From Dipteronia dyeriana (Eukaryota; Streptophyta; Magnoliopsida; Sapindales; Sapindaceae), in NCBI GenBank assembly GCA_032871835.1, contig CM065299.1, positions 84,263,652-84,327,651 on the forward strand: DNA of 64,000 bases. The letters are read 5' to 3'. Position numbers and translations under genes: made by a program. Of the stretch, positions 1-11,645 are shown one piece after another (position 1 is the stretch's first letter; each line of letters starts with the position of its first letter). The notes beneath the pieces were generated by a model. That model was not told the origin of the DNA, searched no databases, and worked only from the letters and a program-made list of their open reading frames with translations.

Positions 1-28
1 CAACGATGAATCACTTTTCTGTTATACA

Positions 29-3000
29 TCAACTCGAACGACGGACTTCAACACCTTGCCTCGAGTTTCTGTTACTACTTAAAGAGACAGAACTCTGACC
101 TGAAAGCTGCAACTCAGAAAGTGGAACTGACCCAGTCTGAGAGAAAATCAACCCAACTGAACTACTTGAGGTACTTCCAGAAGAAGGCATCCTGCTCAAT
201 AAAGAATCCTTTTTTGATACTGAAATCAGTTCAGGCCGCAGCTCAGAAGAAGGTGGGGAAGGAGCAAGAGTAGACAACAAAGACCCAACTGGGTATGGAG
301 TAACAGGCATTTCAATGAGCGAGGATGCTGATGGACTATATCTCATTGTTCCCATTGGATGATCAAATTTGCATGTGGATCCAAATTTGCAGTGCCCATT
401 GTGCAAGTAGAAAGCACAAGGCTGCACACCCTGTTGTTCAAGAAAAAAAAAACAATAAAACTACTATTCCGAAGAAACATACCCTTAAAATCTCAACGTA
501 GAACTGTCAAAATTTACAAGGAATACACAAACTGCTCAAGATATCTTTATTGGATTCAGCAACAGCAGAAATGCAGAAACAGAGTAATTAGATGATTTAT
601 GGTGATGCTGTTACATCACTAATAGTGATTCACTATTAAACAATAAGAATATACTTACTAACATAACAGCATCACTAATAGTGATTCACTATTAAACAAT
701 AAGAATATATTGACTACCATAACAGCATCTCAGCATCACATTCTACATTTATGGTGAGGTTCATTCATAAAAAACCTCTTAAAATATAACTGTTTCCTTG
801 TAATAAGTCATGCAAAACCACCTATATGTACTCTAATTGTAAGCTGCGACTGTAATAAAAATGAAGGCAATTTACGACGTTAAAAAGGTTAAACTAGAGT
901 GTAACTTCTATCTGTTCATTAGTACTATTATAATGAAGATTAAAAGATATGAGTGACTGATTTATGCAAAAGTAATAGGCTAATAGCTAGGTGATATATA
1001 CAGAATTTACGGAAACATAATTATATGCGACAGATATCAAATTAGGCCTAGCCACCCCATATTTATGTATCCCGCATAGCAATGGAGAAGTAATGTGAGA
1101 CAGAAAAGGTACAACATAAAAAGCAACAAAATAAAAAAATAAAAAAACCATATGTTTATATTTTCATTTAAGTATAACAATATGAGATGGATTTTATTTA
1201 GGCCAATCTTTGACATGAACCATGATAGTGTATTCTATTGTATTCTACTGTCCTGGCCAAAATTCAACTCATATTTACTTGATAGAAACAAAGGAGAACA
1301 AAAATAAAATTGAGATTTTATCCTTCTCTTATTGTGGAAACATTCCTGGCTGGGTTTAATCAACTCCAACCAAACACCTTCAAGCAAAACAAAAATTAGA
1401 ATATTAACTTAATATAGTTGTTGTTTCATCCCAAACAACTAAGCATTCATCCTAAAAACCCCTTATCATTAACAGTTGGTTTTTGAAGACCCCTGATCAT
1501 TACGCAAACTCTAATATAATCCCTATGATTCAAAGCAACCACAAATGCCTGCAAATTGCAGTTGCAAACTTTTATAAAATCTCCAATTGTGCGATGGATT
1601 ACCAAAACATATTTCAATACTAAACTTTTATCTACTAAGTGTATCTAGCCTGTAATGTAGAACATGATAACTTAAGCTTCAAATTCAGGGGGCGGTTATT
1701 TTACATGAAAACAGAAGGTTCTTACAATAGTGGTTTGAAAGTGGAAGATGGAAAGACAAAAATGTACATGGGAGTTGAGATACATACTACCTTTCCCCTC
1801 ATAGCTAAGTGGGAAAAAAAAAACTCTCAGCCATTTGGACATCTGCCACCTTACTGGAATTTTAGCTTCTTTTTCATAAGAGAAGATAAATAATGACATG
1901 GCTATAATTATCTTCTATTAAAAAATCTGTTTTTGTTTTCACATTTATATGTTGCCTAAAAATCTATAATTTCACAACACATGTCAGCAGAAAAGTATAC
2001 ATATGATTCAAGGATTATTTTCATTTTACAAATAGCTGGTGTGTTGTACTAATATGATTGAAAAATAAGCTTATAAACTAAAGTTCAGACCGAGTATATG
2101 AAGCCAACAACAAATACTAAACATCATGACATAATCCTCTCTCTTTTAACCTTAGAATACAAAATAAAACAAAAAGGGACAACCTCTAGGCTCTAGCTCA
2201 CTTTTAAGAAGACGAGTAAGGGGATAGAGATGCACCTCTAACAGAGAGCATGGCAAAAGTAAATGAGAAATTCATACCGGACGCAAAGGGAGACCAAGTG
2301 GACTGAGGACACAGTTTGTTCTTGCCGCCACCCTATCCTGAGGATGATGATACCTACAAGATGATCCAAATTTACAGTTCCCGGTTTTCAAGTAGTACTG
2401 GCATTCAGGTTCACCAGGTCTCTCCGGGAATGATTGATCCTTCTGGCCACTACTTGAAGGACCAGCAGAAGAAGGCAACGAGGGATAAGGTCCTGCAAGT
2501 GCAGGCATTGAAGAAGATATCTGTGTCACTCCATAGAGAGAAGTTGCTCCAACTGCAGGTTGTGCACCAGGAGATAGCACAGGACTTACAGGTGCCTACA
2601 CCAGACAAGTTGATCAGAAAAAAAAAAAAAAAAAAAATCTTTAAGTAAACATCTCAAACCAAAAACCATAATATCATACCGAATAAGGACTCCAACCAGA
2701 AAAAGGAACTACTCCTGGAGAAAACAGCACTGGACCATAAGCCCCTTGCACATAAGAACCCGCTAAAAGTGGAGGTCTTCCCACCCTTACGTTGGTGGAT
2801 GCCCCTGCGTACTGTTCTGGCATTGGAACAGAAGGAGACTGCACCGGCGGATAAAACTGAGGTGCAGATGCCGGCATTGAAGTGCCAGCTGGTTGAGGAT
2901 GATGGAATTTACAAGTTATACCAAATTTGCACTGCCCCGTTTTCAAATAGTAGGAGCATTCTTTCTCACCCTGTCGAAACAAATAGACATAATCCAAGTT

Positions 3001-4184
3001 TACTTTATGGTTCTCGAAATTACAAATTATGACTACACATAAATTCTAAGCACTGAATGATGTAAAAGAGTATTCGAACCGGTCGTAGCGGGTATCCAAA
3101 TATATTCAGTGGAACATGACTCATGGATCCACCTGAATGTTTTGGGTGGTGGAACTTGCACGATGCACCAAATTTACAGGTTCCAGTTTTCATGTAAAAC
3201 TGATCATTAAGCAACAAAAATAAGATTAAAAATACTATAAACAATAACCAAACCAGATTAGAACAATATCAGCATAGTAATCACCCGCACTGCCTTCCAT
3301 TAGATATTTTACCTGACATAAGGGCTCCCCTGGTCGGTCTGGGTACTCCCCTGTAGCTCTTACAGCGGCCTCAACCTAAGCAGCATTGCAATCAGATAAA
3401 ATGTGTCAAAACACAACTCTCACAAATGGTCACTATAGTAGCTGTCAAATCCCGAATTAAAGTAACAAAAAACAAGGTTCATAATTGAATCAACAAATGT
3501 CTCATAGTGCGGCACTGTGGATACAAAACCTTGAACCTTCATCTATTGAGTCCAAAACACAACTATTCAACATAGGCTAGGGGAGTCTGTTTATGTCCTC
3601 AGCATTCTCATTCACCAAGCATTTATATCTTTGTAAAATATAAGAAACACCTAAACACACCAAGTATACTCAAATTTCCATATCAAAACCTAGCATATAC
3701 TAAACCCCTATAATTAAAACTCAATACATATATAACAAAAAAAGTAAAATCAAATACGCACAACACACAAAAACTGTAATGTAATAAAAAAGCAATGATA
3801 AATAAATTTACCGCAGCGCGATTTCGAGGGTGATTGTAACGGCACCTGTTACCATATCCACAGACCCCGGTTCGCATATAGTACACACAGTCGGGCACTC
3901 CGTGACGCTCGGGATATGATTCAGAGACCCTCAGGTCCAATTGCCACATCGATTCTACATTTACCACACAAAAAAACCCTAATTCACAACCACATTACAC
4001 AAACCCTAGAAATTTCCAAACAAACGGCATAAAAAAAACAAATGAAACGGAAGTGAAATGCAACGAAATGGATATAGACGGACGGACCTTCGAGTCCGGG
4101 AGCGGGACCCGCGGGGCTCCATTTGGGCTGGTGACCCGATTGCGACCCGTTCCTGGCCGTGTTGATCCGTCCGTACAAATCCAT
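29..4184 (-). CDS. Zinc finger CCCH domain protein, ZFN/C3H32/C3H58-like (five CCCH fingers)
   Basis: Seven coding exons on the minus strand: 4184-4088, 3954-3812, 3375-3313, 3199-3080, 2970-2680, 2595-2278 and 430-29 (stop TGA at 31-29). All introns are GT..AG and phases agree throughout, giving 477 codons, close to the ~465-470 expected for Arabidopsis C3H32/C3H58-type proteins. Five C-x8-C-x5-C-x3-H fingers lie at residues about 55-74, 100-119, 146-165, 303-322 and 349-368. Finger 2 is split by the exon 3/4 junction. The 137-residue gap between fingers 3 and 4 is rich in Pro, Ser and Gly, and the C-terminal ~110 residues are Ser-rich, both as in this family. Such proteins bind RNA or DNA and are mostly nuclear; the specific role here is unknown. 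The start ATG (4184) is the first in frame; an in-frame codon at 4271 is GTG. Intron 6 (431-2277) is unusually long. No disabling change is seen, so the gene looks intact. The 3' UTR continues past base 1. Confidence 0.93.
603..727. repeat. Two-copy tandem duplication in intron 6 of the CCCH gene
   Basis: A unit of about 58 bases containing CATCACTAATAGTGATTCAC and a following AATAAGAATATA block occurs twice back to back (about 605-662 and 663-720), nearly identical. The core CACTAATAGTG is itself a short palindrome. It lies inside the longest intron and does not touch coding sequence. Confidence 0.75.
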
Positions 4185-4470
4185 CGGAAATCTTTGTTGT
4201 TTGAGGGAAGAAGGGAAATCGAGGGTTTTCCTGTATGTACAGTGCCTTAGCCGACTACAAACGCAGCACACAGAGGTCGTGGAATGTTCTAGAAGAATCG
4301 GCAGAGTTGGATCGAGAGTGTGGAGAAGAAGGAGAAGAAAGAGAAGTAAGAAGTAGAGTAGTGTAGAGAGATAGAGATGCTTTCACTGTGACGGAGCTTG
4401 TTGTCTCTCTCTCTCTCTCTAACTTAACACTGTACGGTCTGGCTTTGCTGCTTTGGTCTTTATAGTTTTT
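4185..4470 (-). promoter_or_regulatory. 5' UTR and core promoter of the CCCH gene
   Basis: Read on the minus strand, a CTATAAAGA TATA-like box lies at about 4457-4465, roughly 275 bases upstream of the ATG. A (CT)n tract at 4403-4421 (CT on the plus strand) and a strongly purine-biased stretch at 4310-4380 (pyrimidine-rich in the transcript) follow. This resembles plant core promoters with pyrimidine patches. A transcription start near 4430 and a ~245-base leader are inferred from TATA spacing only. Confidence 0.5.
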
Positions 4471-5715
4471 TATTTTCGTTTGATTTTTCTACTTCTCTCT
4501 TTTATTATTTTATTTCTTTTTTAGAATTTTAATTATTAATTAATTTTAATTTTTATGTTTTTTGTCTGTTAGTTTCGGTACCCGCCACCAAATACAGGAC
4601 CTGGAAAGGGTAAATTTTCGCGGAATAGTTTTTTTTTTTTTTTTTTTAAACAAATTTGGGTTTTGGACTTTAAACAGGTAACCGACACTGACCGTGGCTG
4701 AAATTATGAAACCACCCCTGGGATTCTCCGGAATTAATTGGTGGGGTGTGATATTTGAAACGGTAGGGATAAAAAATGTAATTTTGCACATGTTATAGGT
4801 TTTGTCTTTACTGTCTTGGCTTTGAAGTGGTGGTCACGAGGGTTGTGAAGCCTATACAAAGCAACGGCATTGGTAACGGTAGGCTTCTGATTCTAGAGTC
4901 TCTCAATTTGGATACTCAAAAAAAAAATTAAACGATAATTGGTATTGGAGGTGTTTGCCTTGCAAGCGTAAATGTGACTTACCTGAGCATGTGCCCTCAT
5001 AAATCGGATTGGTTTTATAAAATATTGAAAATTCACTTGTCAACATAATTTAAAAAGCTTTTTGAAAAAAATTACGAAAGTTTAACATTACTTTTAATTT
5101 TTTGAGTAACGTTACTTTACTCAAATCTGGTATCCAAATGATGTGACAACAATCTAGTTCATACATTTAATTCATACAAATCTAATCCAATTTAAATGAA
5201 TGAACTGAAATATTGTCACATCATTTATGTATTAGATTTGGATACCAATAAATAAATTAACAATACTTTAATTTTTTTTTACAAAGTGTTGCTTGCCCAT
5301 TGCCCTTATAAATCGGGTTGGTTTTGGTGCCCTACTAAATTTGTAAAAGAGGAAATCACACAAAATCTGCTTTGACTATTTTCATGTAAAAATAACTTTT
5401 CAAAAAGTTTAAGATGACCTTGACAAACCTTGATATTGATATTAGTTAAACTTAACTAGTATTTTTGGTTTTTCCTTTAAAAAAAAAAAGAACTTTTTCA
5501 TAAAAATAAAGAAAGTTTAGACTGTTTCCCTGTCTCTGTTTTTTAGGTGTTGATTGGCGCAATAGGCCAATAACAAACAGACATATAAATGTTTTTATTT
5601 TTTTTATTTTTTAAAAAAACAAAAAGAAAATTATCATAGACTTTCTTAAGGTCTGATGAATGGTAGAATTTATTATTATTATTATTATTATTAATTTAAT
5701 TTAGGGATTATTACA
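4471..5715. other. Intergenic spacer, AT-rich
   Basis: No gene is seen. It holds a MITE-like hairpin (5126-5250), a (ATT)n tract near 5670-5692, homopolymer T/A runs (4627-4648, 5270-5280, 5479-5490), and a direct repeat of a ~30-base segment sharing CCTATAAATCGG-like sequence (about 4990-5020 and 5300-5328) on either side of the hairpin. Confidence 0.6.
5126..5250. mobile_element. MITE-like inverted-repeat element
   Basis: The left arm begins TGGTATCCAAAT and continues through GATGTGACA, and the right arm ends with the complement of both blocks (TGTCACATCA ... GGATACCA). About 125 bases can fold into an imperfect hairpin; the right arm carries a ~12-base extra stretch. The flanks share an imperfect TTAACAATACTTTAATTTTT-like direct repeat (about 5080-5101 and 5256-5278), much longer than a normal target duplication. 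There is no coding capacity. The family is not identified. Confidence 0.5.
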
Positions 5716-6670
5716 CAAGTGGTGGCACTCATTATGGAACCTTAATATCCCCTCGAAAGTAAAATTCTTCATCTAGCGTTTTTGCGGCAGGAACCTCCCT
5801 TGATAATCTTTGGAAAAGTAAAATTCTTAACGATCCCCGATCCATGTTGTGTGGTTCAGCTGTTGAAACTCTTCGCCATGCTATTTTTTGCTGTAAAGAG
5901 GTTAGGAGGATCTGGTATGGCTCTCGGTTTGGCAAGATGCTTGCCAATTTTCGTTCTCTTCGGGTGATTGATGTGTGTATAGGGATGTCTGTTCAGATGA
6001 ACTTAGAAGACTTTGGGGAGGTCTGTATGTTGGCTTGGGTAAATTGGGAAAACCGTAACTCTCTGATGAATTGTGGGACTGTTAGGGATCCTGATAGAGT
6101 GGTGAATTGGGCTTTAAATCTGCTTACTGAGTTTAGGAATACTAGGTCCGTTTTGCTTTCGTCTTCACCAGCTGCCCCGGACAGGCCTCTTCACGATTGT
6201 ATTGCTCGTCCTCATAGTCTTCTGAAACTCAAATACAAGAATAGTCACTCGAAAGAATTCTCTGGCCTTCGGAATTGGGGCTGCTATCAGGGATGAGAAA
6301 GGAAAAGTGTTGGTTGCTCGTTCAAACCTGGCGGTGGGTTCTTTCCCAGCCGAGGTCAGTCATCTCATTGCTCTTCGTGTTGCTCGCTCAAATCTACATT
6401 TTTCATGTTTCTCTAGAGGAATTATCCTACCATGTCGCTGCGGCCTCACTACTCAACCCCTCCCACTTATTAGGGGATGTTTTCTATATTGTCAATGACA
6501 TTAAGGTTTTACTTCTAGAAGTTGGTAACTGTAAGTGCCAAGCCATCCTTTCATCGGGAAACTCCTTGACACATAACTTAGTTTATAATGCCTTTTCCTC
6601 CGTTAGCAGGGGCGAAATTAGGGGGAGGTCTATAATTTCTTTGTATTCTTCGGTTCATCTATTAGAATAA
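5716..6670 (+). pseudogene. LINE remnant: zf-RVT zinc region plus RNase H-like (RVT_3) domain
   Basis: Translation shows the zf-RVT signature in pieces: W-x2-LWNLNIPSKVKFFI, then a stop where Trp is usual, then CGSAVETLRHAIFCC followed by W (about 5836-5920). Further on come GAAIRDEKGKVLVA (6280-6320) and a block like the C-terminal half of the plant RNase H-like domain, ending near NSLTHNLVYNAFSS (6555-6600). These domains sit at the C-terminus of plant L1-type LINE ORF2 and in host genes derived from them. Several frameshifts and stops (for example at 5776 and 5800) show it is dead. There is no reverse transcriptase core upstream, so it is 5'-truncated. Confidence 0.72.
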
Positions 6671-7199
6671 TTTCTTATACGAGATTACAAATTAATAAAT
6701 ATTTTAGGTTTATATATATATTATTTTCTTATGTTATTAATATGATTTCTTTAATGAATTGGAGTCACAACAAGATGGAAGATAACTTTCATACAAACTT
6801 TTTGATTTTATATATTGAAAGGGAAATCGCAGAGAAACTTAGTATATATTCAATTATAGATGATTTTAGAGATTTAAAAGAGCGACGAGTTCCATTTTGA
6901 TTTTAAAGTTGGTGTCAATTTTGTTTATTAATTTGCCTATTTTAGCATTACATATGAGACTAGACGCTATTATATTTGTTTTTTTTAATAAATTAGTTTT
7001 TATATATTAACATATTTGTCTAGCGTTTATTTGAAAAAAAAAAAAAATTGTCTTGGTCCTCCCTAAGGAGAGTCTTTGGTTAGACCCTAGCCTTCCGTGT
7101 TTCTTTCCTTGTGTAATTTCTCCTTTTATCAAAAAAAAAAACACAACTTGAAAAGAAATATTTATGATTACTTCCACACACACATATAGAGAGAGAGAG
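6671..7199. other. AT-rich spacer with probable LINE 3' tail
   Basis: The first ~380 bases are AT-rich with no coding signal. About 7047-7141 reads like the 3' end of a plant LINE on the plus strand: a pyrimidine-rich TTTCTCCTTTTATC stretch followed by a poly(A) run (about 7130-7141). It could be the tail of the LINE piece just upstream, separated by an insertion. (GA)n at 7190-7200 adjoins the MULE end. Confidence 0.4.
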
Positions 7200-7924
7200 A
7201 GGAAATACCCACTTTTAGTCTAAAATTAAGGTGTTGTCCCAATTAATAAATTTATTGTTTTTACCCAATCTTTGGTTGTGAAGATTGAAATACCTCCCAT
7301 TTATTCATTAATTGTTTAATTACTTATTTATTAATATTTTCTTTATCTTCTATCTCTTCTACATCTCACGCCTTCGACATCTCACGCCATACTGCTCTCT
7401 CTTCTACATCTTTGTCTAAAAAATTATCTTCTCTCTTCTACTGTCTATTCTCTATTCTAATGTCACACACATACCATATTTTTGTCTGAAATTTTGTCTC
7501 TCTCTCTCTCTTCAATTTTCACAACTGCTTTGTCTCACACCATAGTAATTTTTTTCTGAAATTTTATCTCTCTTCAGTTTCCGCTTCATCTCTCTCTCTC
7601 TATCTTCAATTTTTTATAAAGTTATCATATGTTCCATTTGTTGTTGAAACTGCTGCCGTTATTGAAACAGCTGCAAAGACATTTGTTATGTCTTTATAAT
7701 TCATTAAAAGGCCATAACAATCGTATTCATTTAGATTTGGTTCGAAATTTAGTGACTGGGTTTTGTATTTCACGGATTTTTGGTGAGGTTATTATGATGA
7801 ATCAAGATTCTTAAGGCCCTTCTTCTAGAGGTATGTATTAGAAACCTTTTTTTTTCATATGCAGATTACAATGAATAAAGGTTGAAGGAGATAGTTAACT
7901 TTGGTGTGTTTCATTATTAAACCG

Positions 7925-8325
7925 TGTGTGTTTAATTGATTAATCGTGGTGTGTTTAATTGAAATCACTTGGTATGTTTTATTTATTATCCCTGGTGTGT
8001 TTAATTTATTGTCGTAGTGTGTTTAATTGGTTTTCCCTCGTATGTTTAATTTGTTTTTCATGGTTTGTTGAATGTGGTGTTCCATTGTATTTTTAATGTT
8101 GTTTGTATAGTGTGTTTAATCGGTTTGTCATGGTGTGTTTAATTGGTTTGTCATGGTGTGTTTAATGTGTTATGCCCTGGTGTGTTTAATTTAGTGTGTC
8201 ATGATGTGTGTAATTGGTTTGTTTAATGTGGTATGGCCAAATGTGTTTAAATTGGTATGACTTTCTGTGTTTAAACTGGTCTGCCCTAGTGTGTTTAATT
8301 GGATTGTCATGGCGTGTTTAATAGG
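7925..8325 (+). repeat. Left subterminal array of MULE-1, unit ~23 bp (GTGTGTTTAATT)
   Basis: About 17 copies of a degenerate unit with core TGTGTTTAATT. Successive TTTAAT cores fall at about 7931, 7954, 7978, 8000, 8022, 8045, 8068, 8092, 8115, 8138 and 8161, giving a steady 22-24-base period, about two turns of the DNA helix. It sits just upstream of the coding remnant. Subterminal repeats of this kind are known transposase-binding sites in other DNA transposons; that role here is inferred. Confidence 0.85.
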
Positions 8326-8402
8326 TTGCACCTTGTATAATTTGTGACTTGTTTAATAAATTGTATTCTAAATGTGAGATTTTGATTCGTTGAAATGCAA
8401 GA

Positions 8403-9796
8403 ATGGATCCAACGAAATTGCTAATCACTTATGGTGGCAAATGGGTGGGAAACTTTTACAAGGGTGGTGAAACAGAGTTTGTGAAAGTTTGTAGGAATTT
8501 GACGTACAGTGAGTTGTCTAGGGTTGTACAAGGCGTTGTGAATGTTGACTTAACAAGGTTTAGTATTGAGTTAAGAACTTTGGTTGATACCGGGGTTAGG
8601 CTTAGGCTTAGGCTTAGGCTTAGGCTAGCCCGACCGAAAATTAAAGATGATAGCGATGTGGAAATGTTATGGTGTGATGGTGGACATGTTTCGGAGGTGT
8701 ATGCTAGTGTTGTTGAGAAAGTTAGTGTACAACCCGGTCATTTGGGTGTTCCTACCGTTCAGCCCGTTTGTCTAAGTTTTGTACAACAATTGACTGTACA
8801 GTTTCAATCCGGTGGTTGAAGCAATAACATCTTGGGTTATATGCCAATAACTGATTATGTTTTTCAAACCCCAACTGAAAACCCTGTTATTTTTGAAGAC
8901 CTAACAATTAATGACGTTTTGGCCAAACCTTATAACGAGGATGAGAGTTCGATCCCAGAGTATAATTCCCACAGTGAGTATGGATTAGAGGATCTTGATG
9001 AAGATTACATTGGTGATGGTAAAAGCCGTGAGGGTGTGAATGATGAGGCAGCATATCATCATAGAATGAGTTCGGACTCAACAGATTGTGGTCGCAAGGG
9101 GTCTGTTCCATCGGTTTTTGATGGTCTAAGTCAAGATACATTTGAAGATGGTGGCATTAATGTTAGTGATAGATCCGGAACTCTAGTTTCCCAACCTTAG
9201 ATTATTCCCAGAGCTTCAAACTACAGTTTGAACTAGTTAGAACAGAGGAATCTAGTTTTTGTAACCGCTTATCCAAAGGTGGGATGTTCGAAAGCAAAAA
9301 AGCTTTGAAGCGAGCTTTACAGGGTTACGCAGTAAAGAAGAATTTTGGAATCTGTGTTACAAGGTCATGTACGGGTAGATATGAAGTTGGTTGCAAAGAT
9401 CCCGAGTGTAAATTTCAATTCCGTGCGGTTAAGATGGAAGGTGGGAATTATTGGTCAGTTCGAAAATTTGAGGATGACCATAGTTGTACAATTATGACTT
9501 GCACAACCGTCATCGATAACCAAGCGATAAAATAGGGTTTCGTCTGCAGGCGAGCATGGTCGTAAGAGTAGGTATTGTACCATATGTAAGAAATCTGGGT
9601 ACAACCGATAAATTTGTGCAAACCCTCCGGCCGATTAGCAACCGATCAGCAATGCAATGTTCCCAACCCACAAACAAATCCACTACCGCACCAATGTTGT
9701 AAGTGCAAGTCGTGTGGACAAGAGGGACATAACATAAGGATGTGTCCAACACGGCCATACGGTAACCCTACGAATCTAAACAATGATGTTGAATAA
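8403..9796 (+). pseudogene. MuDR-type transposase remnant (PB1-like, DBD_Tnp_Mut, zinc knuckles; catalytic core deleted)
   Basis: Three parts are visible. 8403-8819 starts MDPTKLLITYGGKWV and ends in a stop; it looks like the PB1-like N-terminal domain of plant MULE transposases and includes an in-frame (Leu-Arg)n run from a TTAGGC hexamer expansion. 8832-9200, same frame, is an acidic linker. 9284-9535, after a frameshift, has the MuDR DNA-binding pattern (FESKKALKRAL, CKDPECKFQF, FEDDHSC). At about 9545 the sequence jumps to C-terminal zinc knuckles: CTICKKSGYN (9578-9620) and CKSCGQEGHNIRMC (about 9708-9752). The DDE transposase and SWIM domains that normally lie between are absent, so the element is non-autonomous. 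Stops at 8817 and 9533 and frameshifts confirm decay. Confidence 0.82.
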
Positions 9797-10199
9797 GGTA
9801 TGTTCCCATAAAAATTTCATATCATTAAACAACTTTTGGGTTTTTTTTACTAAACTTTATATATTAGTGTCCATTGAAATAAATTGGTTCTTTGTTTACA
9901 TCCACGTTAAAGCATACAAATAAATCACATGGATTGTTATTTCTATCAAATGGATGTTTGTGTATTGTTGTGGACTTGTAATTGAATTGGAAACTACAAT
10001 TACGTTTTACTATGCAAGGACTTGTAATTTGGTGGTTATATACTGCTATCAATTGGAAAATTGTTGTGTTGCTATTAACTTATTTTATGTTTATGTAGTT
10101 TTATTTAACGAAATGAATTTCATTAGTTAGCATATATATTTTTTAAATTACATGAAATGTGATGATTATTTTAATAGAATGCGTTATTTGAACAAGCCA

Positions 10200-10600
10200 A
10201 CAAATTAAACACATCACAGTCTTTAAATAATTAAATATATCGGTGCCCTAAAAATGAATCATATCAGTTGTCATGAATTAAACACACCGGTACTATTCAA
10301 CAATTAAACACACTGGTGCCCTAAAAATAAAACACACCAGTTGTCACGAATTAAACACGCTGGTGTTGTTCAACAATTAAACACACCAGTTGTCACGAAT
10401 TAAACACATTGATGCTATTCAGCAATTAAACACATCAGTGCCCTAAAAATAAAACACACCGGTTGTCACGAATTAAACACACCGGTGTTATTCAATAATT
10501 ATGCACATTGTTGCTATTGGACAATTAAACACACTCGTGGTATTGGAAAATTAAACACACCAGTGGTAAGAAATTAAATTCACTGGTGGCATAAAATTTA
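10200..10600 (-). repeat. Right subterminal array of MULE-1, inner block (AATTAAACACAC)
   Basis: About 15 copies of the reverse complement of the left-array core (ATTAAACACA), often followed by CC(A/G)GT. Spacing is about 23-30 bases, less regular than the left array. It lies downstream of the coding remnant and points towards it, mirroring the left array. Confidence 0.83.
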
Positions 10601-11235
10601 TACCTAAACATATCCATAACACATCAGTATTTCGCTGGGACTCCATAATATCCATGTACAAAATTAAAGACATCATTATTCTGATTTAAAATATTCATAA
10701 AAAACATCCAAAAAAATAAATTCACTGGTACTCTATTTGTTGTCCATCCCATTTGTAAACAAAAACTCCAACCTTTCATAATCCATCTCGGTACATTAAA
10801 AAAAATGAAACAATTACTTGTCGACAAACTAAAGAACATATAATGAAAAAAGGCAGTGAGTTATTTGAACCAGCAAATTCGTCTACAAATCTATAGGAGA
10901 CTTGTATGGTACACTATTGTTATAAATCTGGACTGTCATTTCTTTACGAAAGTCGCTCATTTCCTTCTGTCCCTAGTTCCAGTTACCCTTCTTAAAAATT
11001 GAAGTCTCTGCATACTTACAAATAAAAACTCCACAATTACATTTGTCAACCTGTTGAGAGATCATCTGATTGCTGGACACCGAAACAGTGAACACAACTC
11101 CTCTATATTGCATATGTACTTTAACCTACGCCCAACATTGATTAATGCTTTTTGAGTCTATTTATTCCTTTAGACCTTCAGAAACTGATCATAATCGATG
11201 TTCTCCATCTGTAAAATATAAATAACTTGGGTTCA
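10601..11235. other. MULE-1 internal spacer between the two right-hand arrays
   Basis: AT-rich sequence with no recognised coding domain or RNA gene. It separates two blocks of the same repeat, so it may be an insertion or the remains of degraded repeat units. Confidence 0.4.
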
Positions 11236-11645
11236 ATTAAGTAAACTCACATATTCCCAATTAAACAAACCAGTCATGCCCAATTAAACACTTCAGTCAT
11301 ACCCAATTAAACACACAGGTTACACTGGTTCAAACTCAATTAAACACACAGGTTACACCAGTTCATACCCAATTAAACACCCTCGTTCACAACAATTAAA
11401 CACACCAGTCATACCCAATTAAACGCACTCATTAACAATCATTAAACACACCAGTCATGACCAATTAAACACACCCATTCACAACAATTAAACACACTAA
11501 TTCATACCAAATTAAACGCATCAGGCATACCCCATTAAACACACCCGTTCACAACAATTAAACACACTGATCATATCCAATTAAACACAACAGTTTATAC
11601 CTAAATAAACACATCAGTTCATACCAAATTTCACATCATTAATTA
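11236..11645 (-). repeat. Right subterminal array of MULE-1, outer block (AATTAAACACAC)
   Basis: About 18 units with core AATTAAACACA. Measured starts at 11282, 11305, 11371, 11394, 11417, 11440 and 11463 give a 23-base period, the same as the left array but on the opposite strand. Units often carry CAGTCATACCC or GTTCACAAC between cores. Confidence 0.85.

Noticed and set aside
2316..2648. 110-codon plus-strand open frame over CCCH exon 6
   Set aside because: It lies antisense over well-supported exons 6 and part of intron 5 and reads into a poly(A) run; it has no domain.
4182..4271. Possible N-terminal extension of the CCCH protein from an in-frame start at 4271
   Set aside because: The codon at 4271-4269 is GTG, not ATG. 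The first in-frame ATG is at 4184 and gives the N-terminus usual for the family.
8588..8630. Interstitial telomere repeat (TTAGGC)n
   Set aside because: Plants use TTTAGGG. The run is short, in frame within a transposase domain and best explained by slippage.
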